Shown here: one piece after another, positions 42,879 to 56,365 of the stretch
Layout: each line of letters opens with the position of its first letter
Position numbering within the stretch: the stretch's first letter is position 1
NCBI GenBank assembly: GCA_037349105.1
Contig: JAYJMM010000031.1
Span: forward strand, 1-64,000
Direction of reading: 5' to 3'
DNA from: Limnomonas spitsbergensis
Lineage: Eukaryota; Chlorophyta; Chlorophyceae; Chlamydomonadales
Length of the DNA stretch: 64,000 nucleotides
Program-made: the position numbers and the translations under genes
The notes under the pieces: generated by a model
What the model was told of the DNA's origin: nothing
Database searches by the model: none
Seen by the model: the letters and a program-made list of their open reading frames with translations, nothing else

Positions 42879-44120
42879 TCAGCAGCATGCCCATGGCCCA
42901 TGCCTGCGGATTCCAGCAACACACCCAGCAGCATGCCCATGGCCCATGCCTGCGGATTCCAGCAACACACCCAGGAGCATGCCCATGGCCCATGCCTGCG
43001 GATTCCAGCAACACACCCAGCAGCATGCCCATGGCCCATGCCTGCGGATTCCAGCAACACACCCAGGAGCATGCCCATGGCCCATGCCTGCGGATTCCAG
43101 CAACACACCCAGGAGCATGCCCATGGCCCATACCTGCGGATTCCAGCAACACACCCAGGGGCATGCCCATGGTCCATGCCTGCGGATTCCAGCAACACAC
43201 CCAGGAGCATGCCCATGGCCCATGCCTGCGGATTCCAGCAACACACCCAGCAGCATGCCCATGGCCCATGCCTGCGGATTCCAGCAACACACCCAGGAGC
43301 ATGCCCATGGCCCATGCCTGCGGATTCCAGCAACACACCCAGCAGCATGCCCATGGCCCATGCCTGCGGATTCCAGCAACACACCCAGCAGCATGCCCAT
43401 GGCCCATGCCTGCGGATTCCAGCAACACACCCAGCAGCATGCCCATGGCCCATACCTGCGGATTCCAGCAACACACCCAACAGCATGCCCATGGCCCATG
43501 CCTGCGGATTCCAGCAACACACCCAGCAGCATGCCCATGGCCCATGCCTGCGGATTCCAGCAACACACCCAGCAGCATGCCCATGGTCCATGCCTGCGGA
43601 TTCCAGCAACACACCCAAGGCCATGCCCATGGCCCATGCCTGCGGATTCCAGCAACACACCCAGCAGCATGCCCATGGTCCATGCCTGCGGATTCCAGCA
43701 ACACACCCAGCAACATGCCCATGGCCCATGCCTGCGGATTCCAGCAACACACCCAGCAGCATGCCCATGGCCCATACCTGCGGATTCCAGCAACACACCC
43801 AGCAGCATGCCCATGGCCCATACATGCGGATTCCAGCAACACACCCAGCAGCATGCCCATGGCCCATACCTGCGGATTCCAGCAACACACCCAGGGGCAT
43901 GCCCATGGTCCATGCCTGCGGATTCCAGCAACACACCCAGCAGCATGCCCATGGCCCATGCCTGCGGATTCCAGCAACACACCCAGGAGCATGCCCATGG
44001 CCCATGCCTGCGGATTCCAGCAACACACCCAGCAGCATGCCCATGGCCCATACCTGCGGATTCCAGCAACACACCCAACAGCATGCCCATGGCCCATACC
44101 TGCGGATTCCAGCAACACAC
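42373..44120 (+). repeat. Truncated cassette lacking D and K
   Basis: S at 42373, 42787 and 42879 reproduces the standard 0, +414, +506 spacing, with an additional S at 42649. The segment then follows the standard interior, including CAGGGG plus GGTCC, CCCAAGGCCATG and CAGCAACATG. It then changes to CATACC, CATACATGCGG and CAGGGG monomers and meets a new first S at 44121, about where D would be expected. This looks like a crossover junction between two cassettes. Confidence 0.75.
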
Positions 44121-46237
44121 TCAGCAGCATGCCCATGGCCCATGCCTGCAGATTCCAGCAACACACCCAGCAGCATGCCCATGGCCCATGCCTGCGGATT
44201 CCAGCAACACACCCAGCAGCATGCCCATGGCCCATACATGCGGATTCCAGCAACACACCCAGCAGCATGCCCATGGCCCATACCTGCGGATTCCAGCAAC
44301 ACACCCAAGGCCATGCCCATGGTCCATGCCTGCGGATTCCAGCAACACACCCAGCAGCATGCCCATGGCCCATGCCTGCGGATTCCAGCAACACACCCAG
44401 GAGCATGCCCATGGCCCATGCCTGCGGATTCCAGCAACACACCCAGCAGCATGCCCATGGCCCATACCTGCGGATTCCAGCAACACACCCAGCAGTATGC
44501 CCATGGCCCATACCTGCGGATTCCAGCAACACACTCAGCAGCATGCCCATGGCCCATGCCTGCAGATTCCAGCAACACACCCAGCAGCATGCCCATGGCC
44601 CATACCTGCGGATTCCAGCAACACACTCAGCAGCATGCCCATGGCCCATGCCTGCGGATTCCAGCAACACACCCAGCAGCATGCCCATGGCCCATGCCTG
44701 CGGATTCCAGCAACACACCCAGCAGCATGCCCATGGCCCATGCCTGCGGATTCCAGCAACACACCCAGCAGCATGCCCATGGCCCATGCCTGCGGATTCC
44801 AGCAACACACCCAGGAGCATGCCCATGGCCCATGCCTGCGGATTCCAGCAACACACCCAGGAGCATGCCCATGGCCCATACCTGCGGATTCCAGCAACAC
44901 ACCCAGGGGCATGCCCATGGTCCATGCCTGCGGATTCCAGCAACACACCCAGGAGCATGCCCATGGCCCATGCCTGCGGATTCCAGCAACACACCCAGCA
45001 GCATGCCCATGGCCCATGCCTGCGGATTCCAGCAACACACCCAGGAGCATGCCCATGGCCCATGCCTGCGGATTCCAGCAACACACCCAGCAGCATGCCC
45101 ATGGCCCATGCCTGCGGATTCCAGCAACACACCCAGCAGCATGCCCATGGCCCATGCCTGCGGATTCCAGCAACACACCCAGCAGCATGCCCATGGCCCA
45201 TACCTGCGGATTCCAGCAACACACCCAACAGCATGCCCATGGCCCATGCCTGCGGATTCCAGCAACACACCCAGCAGCATGCCCATGGCCCATGCCTGCG
45301 GATTCCAGCAACACACCCAGCAGCATGCCCATGGTCCATGCCTGCGGATTCCAGCAACACACCCAAGGCCATGCCCATGGCCCATGCCTGCGGATTCCAG
45401 CAACACACCCAGCAGCATGCCCATGGTCCATGCCTGCGGATTCCAGCAACACACCCAGCAACATGCCCATGGCCCATGCCTGCGGATTCCAGCAACACAC
45501 CCAACAGCATGCCCATGGCCCATGCCTGCGGATTCCAGCAACACACCCAGCAGCATGCCCATGGCCCATGCCTGCGGATTCCAGCAACACACCCAGCAGC
45601 ATGCCCATGGTCCATACCTGCGGATTCCAGCAACACACCCAGCAGCATGCCCATGGCCCATGCCTGCGGATTCCAGCAACACACCCAGGAGCATGCCCAT
45701 GGCCCATGCCTGCGGATTCCAGCAACACACCCAGCAGCATGCCCATGGCCCATACCTGCGGATTCCAGCAACACACCCAGGGGCATGCCCATGGTCCATG
45801 CCTGCGGATTCCAGCAACACACCCAGGAGCATGCCCATGGCCCATGCCTGCGGATTCCAGCAACACACCCAACATCATGCCCATGGCCCATGCCTGCGGA
45901 TTCCAGCAACACACCCAGGAGCATGCCCATGGCCCATGCCTGCGGATTCCAGCAACACACCCAGCAGCATGCCCATGGCCCATGCCTGCGGATTCCAGCA
46001 ACACACCCAGCAGCATGCCCATGGCCCATGCCTGCGGATTCCAGCAACACACCCAGCAGCATGCCCATGGCCCATACCTGCGGATTCCAGCAACACACCC
46101 AACAGCATGCCCATGGCCCATGCCTGCGGATTCCAGCAACACACCCAGCAGCATGCCCATGGCCCATGCCTGCGGATTCCAGCAACACACCCAGCAGCAT
46201 GTCCATGGCCCATGCCTGCGGATTCCAGCAAAAACCC
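44121..46237 (+). repeat. HOR cassette 2 (S-S-S-D-K)
   Basis: S at 44121, 44535, 44627; D at 45871; K at 46229. Offsets are identical to cassette 1. A private CAGCAGTATG (C42T) lies near 44494. The fourth monomer after the third S is C39 here, where cassette 3 has C39G within its early run, so copies are near-identical rather than identical. Confidence 0.88.
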
Positions 46238-47109
46238 AGCAGCATGCCCATGGCCCATGCCTGCGGATTCCAGCAACACACCCAGCAGCATGCCCATGGT
46301 CCATGCCTGCGGATTCCAGCAACACACCCAGCAGCATGCCCATGGCCCATGCCTGCGGATTCCAGCAACACACCCAGCAGCATGCCCATGGCCCATGCCT
46401 GCGGATTCCAGCAACACACCCAGCAGCATGCCCATGGCCCATACCTGCGGATTCCAGCAACACACCCAACAGCATGCCCATGGCCCATGCCTGCGGATTC
46501 CAGCAACACACCCAGCAGCATGCCCATGGCCCATGCCTGCGGATTCCAGCAACACACCCAGCAGCATGCCCATGGTCCATGCCTGCGGATTCCAGCAACA
46601 CACCCAAGGCCATGCCCATGGCCCATGCCTGCGGATTCCAGCAACACACCCAGCAGCATGCCCATGGTCCATGCCTGCGGATTCCAGCAACACACCCAGC
46701 AACATGCCCATGGCCCATGCCTGCGGATTCCAGCAACACACCCAGCAGCATGCCCATGGCCCATACCTGCGGATTCCAGCAACACACCCAGCAGCATGCC
46801 CATGGCCCATACATGCGGATTCCAGCAACACACCCAGCAGCATGCCCATGGCCCATACCTGCGGATTCCAGCAACACACCCAGGGGCATGCCCATGGTCC
46901 ATGCCTGCGGATTCCAGCAACACACCCAGCAGCATGCCCATGGCCCATGCCTGCGGATTCCAGCAACACACCCAGGAGCATGCCCATGGCCCATGCCTGC
47001 GGATTCCAGCAACACACCCAGCAGCATGCCCATGGCCCATACCTGCGGATTCCAGCAACACACCCAACAGCATGCCCATGGCCCATACCTGCGGATTCCA
47101 GCAACACAC
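46238..47109 (+). repeat. Short link between cassettes 2 and 3
   Basis: After K this link does not enter the usual K-to-L connector. It passes through GGTCC, CATACC, CCCAACAG, CCCAAGGCCATG near 46607, CAGCAACATG near 46700, CATACATGCGG near 46810 and CAGGGG near 46882, straight to the next first S at 47110. No L monomer is present. The result is the shortest cassette-to-cassette spacing, 2,989 bp. Confidence 0.78.
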
Positions 47110-49226
47110 TCAGCAGCATGCCCATGGCCCATGCCTGCAGATTCCAGCAACACACCCAGCAGCATGCCCATGGCCCATGCCTGCGGATTCCAGCAACACA
47201 CCCAGCAGCATGCCCATGGCCCATACATGCGGATTCCAGCAACACACCCAGCAGCATGCCCATGGCCCATACCTGCGGATTCCAGCAACACACCCAAGGC
47301 CATGCCCATGGTCCATGCCTGCGGATTCCAGCAACACACCCAGCAGCATGCCCATGGCCCATGCCTGCGGATTCCAGCAACACACCCAGGAGCATGCCCA
47401 TGGCCCATGCCTGCGGATTCCAGCAACACACCCAGCAGCATGCCCATGGCCCATACCTGCGGATTCCAGCAACACACCCAGCAGCATGCCCATGGCCCAT
47501 ACCTGCGGATTCCAGCAACACACTCAGCAGCATGCCCATGGCCCATGCCTGCAGATTCCAGCAACACACCCAGCAGCATGCCCATGGCCCATACCTGCGG
47601 ATTCCAGCAACACACTCAGCAGCATGCCCATGGCCCATGCCTGCGGATTCCAGCAACACACCCAGCAGCATGCCCATGGCCCATGCCTGCGGATTCCAGC
47701 AACACACCCAGGAGCATGCCCATGGCCCATGCCTGCGGATTCCAGCAACACACCCAGCAGCATGCCCATGGCCCATGCCTGCGGATTCCAGCAACACACC
47801 CAGGAGCATGCCCATGGCCCATGCCTGCGGATTCCAGCAACACACCCAGGAGCATGCCCATGGCCCATACCTGCGGATTCCAGCAACACACCCAGGGGCA
47901 TGCCCATGGTCCATGCCTGCGGATTCCAGCAACACACCCAGGAGCATGCCCATGGCCCATGCCTGCGGATTCCAGCAACACACCCAGCAGCATGCCCATG
48001 GCCCATGCCTGCGGATTCCAGCAACACACCCAGGAGCATGCCCATGGCCCATGCCTGCGGATTCCAGCAACACACCCAGCAGCATGCCCATGGCCCATGC
48101 CTGCGGATTCCAGCAACACACCCAGCAGCATGCCCATGGCCCATGCCTGCGGATTCCAGCAACACACCCAGCAGCATGCCCATGGCCCATACCTGCGGAT
48201 TCCAGCAACACACCCAACAGCATGCCCATGGCCCATGCCTGCGGATTCCAGCAACACACCCAGCAGCATGCCCATGGCCCATGCCTGCGGATTCCAGCAA
48301 CACACCCAGCAGCATGCCCATGGTCCATGCCTGCGGATTCCAGCAACACACCCAAGGCCATGCCCATGGCCCATGCCTGCGGATTCCAGCAACACACCCA
48401 GCAGCATGCCCATGGTCCATGCCTGCGGATTCCAGCAACACACCCAGCAACATGCCCATGGCCCATGCCTGCGGATTCCAGCAACACACCCAACAGCATG
48501 CCCATGGCCCATGCCTGCGGATTCCAGCAACACACCCAGCAGCATGCCCATGGCCCATGCCTGCGGATTCCAGCAACACACCCAGCAGCATGCCCATGGT
48601 CCATACCTGCGGATTCCAGCAACACACCCAGCAGCATGCCCATGGCCCATGCCTGCGGATTCCAGCAACACACCCAGGAGCATGCCCATGGCCCATGCCT
48701 GCGGATTCCAGCAACACACCCAGCAGCATGCCCATGGCCCATACCTGCGGATTCCAGCAACACACCCAGGGGCATGCCCATGGTCCATGCCTGCGGATTC
48801 CAGCAACACACCCAGGAGCATGCCCATGGCCCATGCCTGCGGATTCCAGCAACACACCCAACATCATGCCCATGGCCCATGCCTGCGGATTCCAGCAACA
48901 CACCCAGGAGCATGCCCATGGCCCATGCCTGCGGATTCCAGCAACACACCCAGCAGCATGCCCATGGCCCATGCCTGCGGATTCCAGCAACACACCCAGC
49001 AGCATGCCCATGGCCCATGCCTGCGGATTCCAGCAACACACCCAGCAGCATGCCCATGGCCCATACCTGCGGATTCCAGCAACACACCCAACAGCATGCC
49101 CATGGCCCATGCCTGCGGATTCCAGCAACACACCCAGCAGCATGCCCATGGCCCATGCCTGCGGATTCCAGCAACACACCCAGCAGCATGTCCATGGCCC
49201 ATGCCTGCGGATTCCAGCAAAAACCC
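47110..49226 (+). repeat. HOR cassette 3 (S-S-S-D-K)
   Basis: S at 47110, 47524, 47616; D at 48860; K at 49218, all at standard offsets. The first two S monomers carry the downstream TGCAGATT partner. The CAGGGG monomer lies 279 bp after the third S, exactly as in cassette 2. Confidence 0.88.
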
Positions 49227-50617
49227 AGCAGCATGCCCATGGCCCATGCCTGCGGATTCCAGCAACACACCCAGCAGCATGCCCATGGTCCATGCCTGCG
49301 GATTCCAGCAACACACCCAGCAGCATGCCCATGGCCCATGCCTGCGGATTCCAGCAACACACCCAACAGCATGCCCATGGCCCATGCCTGCGGATTCCAG
49401 CAACACACCCAGCAGCATGCCCATGGCCCATGCCTGCGGATTCCAGCAACACACCCAGCAGCATGCCCATGGCCCAAACCTGCGGATTCCAGCAACACAC
49501 CCAGCAGCATGCCCATGGCCCATACCTGCGGATTCCAGCAACACACCCAGGGGCATGCCCATGGTCCATGCCTGCGGATTCCAGCAACACACCCAGCAGC
49601 ATGCCCATGGCCCATGCCTGCGGATTCAAGCAACACACCCAGCAGCATGCCCATGGCCCATACCTGCGGATTCCAGCAACACACCCAGCAGCATGCCCAT
49701 GGCCCATACCTGCGGATTCCAGCAACACACCCAGGAGCATGCCCATGGCCCATGCCTGCGGATTCCAGCAACACACCCAGGAGCATGCCCATGGCCCATG
49801 CCTGCGGATTCCAGCAACACACCCAGGAGCATGCCCATGGCCCATACCTGCGGATTCCAGCAACACACCCAGCAGCATGCCCATGGCCCATGCCTGCGGA
49901 TTCCAGCAACACACCCAACAGCATGCCCATGGCCCATGCCTGCGGATTCCAGCAACACACCCAACAGCATGCCCATGGCCCATGCCTGCGGATTCCAGCA
50001 ACACACCCAGCAGCATGCCCATGGCCCATACCTGCGGATTCCAGCAACACACCCAGCAGCATGCCCATGGCCCATGCCTGCAGATTCCAGCAACACACCC
50101 AGGAGCATGCCCATGGCCCATGCCTGCGGATTCCAGCAACACACCCAGCAGCATGCCCATGGCCCATGCCTGCGGATTCCAGCAACACACCCAGGAGCAT
50201 GCCCATGGCCCATGCCTGCGGATTCCAGCAACACACCCAGGAGCATGCCCATGGCCCATACCTGCGGATTCCAGCAACACACCCAGGGGCATGCCCATGG
50301 TCCATGCATGCGGATTCCAGCAACACACCCAGGAGCATGCCCATGGCCCATGCCTGCGGATTCCAGCAACACACCCAGGAGCATGCCCATGGCCCATGCC
50401 TGCGGATTCCAGCAACACACCCAGGAGCATGCCCATGGCCCATGCCTGCGGATTCCAGCAACACACCCAGCAGCATGCCCATGGCCCATGCCTGCGGATT
50501 CCAGCAACACACCCAGCAGCATGCCCATGGCCCATGTCTGCGGATTCCAGCAACACACCCAGCAGCATGCCCATGGCCCATGCCTGCGGATTCCAGCAAC
50601 ACACCCAGGAGCATGCC
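49218..50617 (+). repeat. K-to-L connector, type 2 (1,399 bp), copy 2
   Basis: Marker order: K, GGTCC, CCCAACAG, CCCAAACC near 49475, CAGGGG plus GGTCC, GGATTCAAGC near 49627, three C39G monomers, two CCCAACAG monomers, TGCAGATT near 50080, CAGGGG plus CATGCATGCGG near 50306, CATGTC near 50535, then L. It is full length at 1,399 bp. Confidence 0.82.
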
Positions 50618-52858
50618 TATGGCCCATACCTGCGGATTCCAGCAACACACCCAGGGGCATGCCCATGGTCCATGCCTGCGGATTCCAGCAACACACCCAG
50701 CAGCATGCCCATGGCCCATGCCTGCGGATTCCAGCAACACACCCAGCAACATGCCCATGGCCCATACCTGCGGATTCCAGCAACACACCCAGCAGCATGC
50801 CCATGGCCCATGCCTGCGGATTCCAGCAACACACCCAGCAGCATGCCCATGGCCCATGCCTGCGGATTCCAGCAACACACCCAGGAGCATGCCCATGGCC
50901 CATACCTGCGGATTCCAGCAACACACCCAGGGGCATGCCCATGGTCCATGCCTGCGGATTCCAGCAACACACCCAGGAGCATGCCCATGGCCCATGCCTG
51001 CGGATTCCAGCAACACACCCAGCAGCATGCCCATGGCCCATGCCTGCGGATTCCAGCAACACACCCAGGAGCATGCCCATGGCCCATGCCTGCGGATTCC
51101 AGCAACACACCCAGCAGCATGCCCATGGCCCATGCCTGCGGATTCCAGCAACACACCCAGCAGCATGCCCATGGCCCATGCCTGCGGATTCCAGCAACAC
51201 ACCCAGCAGCATGCCCATGGCCCATACCTGCGGATTCCAGCAACACACCCAACAGCATGCCCATGGCCCATGCCTGCGGATTCCAGCAACACACCCAGCA
51301 GCATGCCCATGGCCCATGCCTGCGGATTCCAGCAACACACCCAGCAGCATGCCCATGGTCCATGCCTGCGGATTCCAGCAACACACCCAAGGCCATGCCC
51401 ATGGCCCATGCCTGCGGATTCCAGCAACACACCCAGCAGCATGCCCATGGTCCATGCCTGCGGATTCCAGCAACACACCCAGCAACATGCCCATGGCCCA
51501 TGCCTGCGGATTCCAGCAACACACCCAGCAGCATGCCCATGGCCCATACCTGCGGATTCCAGCAACACACCCAGCAGCATGCCCATGGCCCATACATGCG
51601 GATTCCAGCAACACACCCAGCAGCATGCCCATGGCCCATACCTGCGGATTCCAGCAACACACCCAGCAGCATGCCCATGGCCCATGCCTGCGGATTCCAG
51701 CAACACACCCAGCAGCATGCCCATGGCCCATGCCTGCGGATTCCAGCAACACACCCAGGAGCATGCCCATGGCCCATGCCTGCGGATTCCAGCAACACAC
51801 CCAGCAGCATGCCCATGGCCCATACCTGCGGATTCCAGCAACACACCCAACAGCATGCCCATGGCCCATACCTGCGGATTCCAGCAACACACTCAGCAGC
51901 ATGCCCATGGCCCATGCCTGCAGATTCCAGCAACACACCCAGCAGCATGCCCATGGCCCATGCCTGCGGATTCCAGCAACACACCCAGCAGCATGCCCAT
52001 GGCCCATACATGCGGATTCCAGCAACACACCCAGCAGCATGCCCATGGCCCATACCTGCGGATTCCAGCAACACACCCAAGGCCATGCCCATGGTCCATG
52101 CCTGCGGATTCCAGCAACACACCCAGCAGCATGCCCATGGCCCATGCCTGCGGATTCCAGCAACACACCCAGGAGCATGCCCATGGCCCATGCCTGCGGA
52201 TTCCAGCAACACACCCAGCAGCATGCCCATGGCCCATACCTGCGGATTCCAGCAACACACCCAGCAGCATGCCCATGGCCCATACCTGCGGATTCCAGCA
52301 ACACACTCAGCAGCATGCCCATGGCCCATGCCTGCAGATTCCAGCAACACACCCAGCAGCATGCCCATGGCCCATACCTGCGGATTCCAGCAACACACCC
52401 AGCAGCATGCCCATGGCCCATACCTGCGGATTCCAGCAACACACCCAACAGCATGCCCATGGCCCATGCCTGCGGATTCCAGCAACACACCCAGCAGCAT
52501 GCCCATGGCCCATGCCTGCGGATTCCAGCAACACACCCAGCAGCATGCCCATGGTCCATGCCTGCGGATTCCAGCAACACACCCAAGGCCATGCCCATGG
52601 CCCATGCCTGCGGATTCCAGCAACACACCCAGCAGCATGCCCATGGTCCATGCCTGCGGATTCCAGCAACACACCCAGCAACATGCCCATGGCCCATGCC
52701 TGCGGATTCCAGCAACACACCCAACAGCATGCCCATGGCCCATGCCTGCGGATTCCAGCAACACACCCAGCAGCATGCCCATGGCCCATACCTGCGGATT
52801 CCAGCAACACACCCAACAGCATGCCCATGGCCCATACCTGCGGATTCCAGCAACACAC
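50617..52858 (+). repeat. L-to-S connector (1,276 bp) plus duplicated S-S block
   Basis: L at 50617 is followed by 1,276 bp to S at 51893, which is 15 monomers longer than the 586-bp form. S-R pairs at 51893 and 52307 (+414) form the first half of a cassette, but no third S follows at +506. Instead the CCCAACAG, CCCAAGGCCATG and CAGCAACATG series passes into a fresh first S at 52859. This is a partial tandem duplication of the cassette head. Confidence 0.78.
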
Positions 52859-54975
52859 TCAGCAGCATGCCCATGGCCCATGCCTGCAGATTCCAGCAAC
52901 ACACCCAGCAGCATGCCCATGGCCCATGCCTGCGGATTCCAGCAACACACCCAGCAGCATGCCCATGGCCCATACATGCGGATTCCAGCAACACACCCAG
53001 CAGCATGCCCATGGCCCATACCTGCGGATTCCAGCAACACACCCAAGGCCATGCCCATGGTCCATGCCTGCGGATTCCAGCAACACATCCAGCAGCATGC
53101 CCATGGCCCATGCCTGCGGATTCCAGCAACACACCCAGGAGCATGCCCATGGCCCATGCCTGCGGATTCCAGCAACACACCCAGCAGCATGCCCATGGCC
53201 CATACCTGCGGATTCCAGCAACACACCCAGCAGCATGCCCATGGCCCATACCTGCGGATTCCAGCAACACACTCAGCAGCATGCCCATGGCCCATGCCTG
53301 CAGATTCCAGCAACACACCCAGCAGCATGCCCATGGCCCATACCTGCGGATTCCAGCAACACACTCAGCAGCATGCCCATGGCCCATGCCTGCGGATTCC
53401 AGCAACACACCCAGCAGCATGCCCATGGCCCATGCCTGCGGATTCCAGCAACACACCCAGGAGCATGCCCATGGCCCATGCCTGCGGATTCCAGCAACAC
53501 ACCCAGCAGCATGCCCATGGCCCATGCCTGCGGATTCCAGCAACACACCCAGGAGCATGCCCATGGCCCATGCCTGCGGATTCCAGCAACACACCCAGGA
53601 GCATGCCCATGGCCCATACCTGCGGATTCCAGCAACACACCCAGGGGCATGCCCATGGTCCATGCCTGCGGATTCCAGCAACACACCCAGGAGCATGCCC
53701 ATGGCCCATGCCTGCGGATTCCAGCAACACACCCAGCAGCATGCCCATGGCCCATGCCTGCGGATTCCAGCAACACACCCAGGAGCATGCCCATGGCCCA
53801 TGCCTGCGGATTCCAGCAACACACCCAGCAGCATGCCCATGGCCCATGCCTGCGGATTCCAGCAACACACCCAGCAGCATGCCCATGGCCCATGCCTGCG
53901 GATTCCAGCAACACACCCAGCAGCATGCCCATGGCCCATACCTGCGGATTCCAGCAACACACCCAACAGCATGCCCATGGCCCATGCCTGCGGATTCCAG
54001 CAACACACCCAGCAGCATGCCCATGGCCCATGCCTGCGGATTCCAGCAACACACCCAGCAGCATGCCCATGGTCCATGCCTGCGGATTCCAGCAACACAC
54101 CCAAGGCCATGCCCATGGCCCATGCCTGCGGATTCCAGCAACACACCCAGCAGCATGCCCATGGTCCATGCCTGCGGATTCCAGCAACACACCCAGCAAC
54201 ATGCCCATGGCCCATGCCTGCGGATTCCAGCAACACACCCAACAGCATGCCCATGGCCCATGCCTGCGGATTCCAGCAACACACCCAGCAGCATGCCCAT
54301 GGCCCATGCCTGCGGATTCCAGCAACACACCCAGCAGCATGCCCATGGTCCATACCTGCGGATTCCAGCAACACACCCAGCAGCATGCCCATGGCCCATG
54401 CCTGCGGATTCCAGCAACACACCCAGGAGCATGCCCATGGCCCATGCCTGCGGATTCCAGCAACACACCCAGCAGCATGCCCATGGCCCATACCTGCGGA
54501 TTCCAGCAACACACCCAGGGGCATGCCCATGGTCCATGCCTGCGGATTCCAGCAACACACCCAGGAGCATGCCCATGGCCCATGCCTGCGGATTCCAGCA
54601 ACACACCCAACATCATGCCCATGGCCCATGCCTGCGGATTCCAGCAACACACCCAGGAGCATGCCCATGGCCCATGCCTGCGGATTCCAGCAACACACCC
54701 AGCAGCATGCCCATGGCCCATGCCTGCGGATTCCAGCAACACACCCAGCAGCATGCCCATGGCCCATGCCTGCGGATTCCAGCAACACACCCAGCAGCAT
54801 GCCCATGGCCCATACCTGCGGATTCCAGCAACACACCCAACAGCATGCCCATGGCCCATGCCTGCGGATTCCAGCAACACACCCAGCAGCATGCCCATGG
54901 CCCATGCCTGCGGATTCCAGCAACACACCCAGCAGCATGTCCATGGCCCATGCGTGCGGATTCCAGCAAAAACCC
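52859..54975 (+). repeat. HOR cassette 4 (S-S-S-D-K)
   Basis: S at 52859, 53273, 53365; D at 54609; K at 54967, at standard offsets. Private changes are CACATCCAGC near 53089 and CATGCGTGCGG (C14G) near 54954. Confidence 0.88.
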
Positions 54976-56365
54976 AGCAGCATGCCCATGGCCCATGCCT
55001 GCGGATTCCAGCAACACACCCAGCAGCATGCCCATGGTCCATGCCTGCGGATTCCAGCAACACACCCAGCAGCATGCCCATGGCCCATGCCTGCGGATTC
55101 CAGCAACACACCCAACAGCATGCCCATGGCCCATGCCTGCGGATTCCAGCAACACACCCAGCAGCATGCCCATGGCCCATGCCTGCGGATTCCAGCAACA
55201 CACCCAGCAGCATGCCCATGGCCCAAACCTGCGGATTCCAGCAACACACCCAGCAGCATGCCCATGGCCCATACCTGCGGATTCCAGCAACACACCCAGG
55301 GGCATGCCCATGGTCCATGCCTGCGGATTCCAGCAAAAACCCAGCAGCATGCCCATGGCCCATGCCTGCGGATTCAAGCAACACACCCAGCAGCATGCCC
55401 ATGGCCCATACCTGCGGATTCCAGCAACACACCCAGCAGCATGCCCATGGCCCATACCTGCGGATTCCAGCAACACACCCAGGAGCATGCCCATGGCCCA
55501 TGCCTGCGGATTCCAGCAACACACCCAGGAGCATGCCCATGGCCCATGCCTGCGGATTCCAGCAACACACCCAGGAGCATGCCCATGGCCCATACCTGCG
55601 GATTCCAGCAACACACCCAGCAGCATGCCCATGGCCCATGCCTGCGGATTCCAGCAACACACCCAACAGCATGCCCATGGCCCATGCCTGCGGATTCCAG
55701 CAACACACCCAACAGCATGCCCATGGCCCATGCCTGCGGATTCCAGCAACACACCCAGCAGCATGCCCATGGCCCATACCTGCGGATTCCAGCAACACAC
55801 CCAGGAGCATGCCCATGGCCCATGCCTGCAGATTCCAGCAACACACCCAGGAGCATGCCCATGGCCCATGCCTGCGGATTCCAGCAACACACCCAGCAGC
55901 ATGCCCATGGCCCATGCCTGCGGATTCCAGCAACACACCCAGGAGCATGCCCATGGCCCATGCCTGCGGATTCCAGCAACACACCCAGGAGCATGCCCAT
56001 GGCCCATACATGCGGATTCCAGCAACACACCCAGGGGCATGCCCATGGTCCATGCATGCGGATTCCAGCAACACACCCAGGAGCATGCCCATGGCCCATG
56101 CCTGCGGATTCCAGCAACACACCCAGGAGCATGCCCATGGCCCATGCCTGCGGATTCCAGCAACACACCCAGGAGCATGCCCATGGCCCATGCCTGCGGA
56201 TTCCAGCAACACACCCAGCAGCATGCCCATGGCCCATGCCTGCGGATTCCAGCAACACACCCAGCAGCATGCCCATGGCCCATGTCTGCGGATTCCAGCA
56301 ACACACCCAGCAGCATGCCCATGGCCCATGCCTGCGGATTCCAGCAACACACCCAGGAGCATGCC
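54967..56365 (+). repeat. K-to-L connector, type 2, with a second K
   Basis: This is the same series as 49218-50617 but 1,398 bp, because a second CAAAAACCC monomer (45 bp) sits at 55334, 367 bp after the first. It occupies the place of an ordinary monomer next to GGATTCAAGC (near 55374). CATACATGCGG near 56008 replaces CATACC. Confidence 0.8.
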
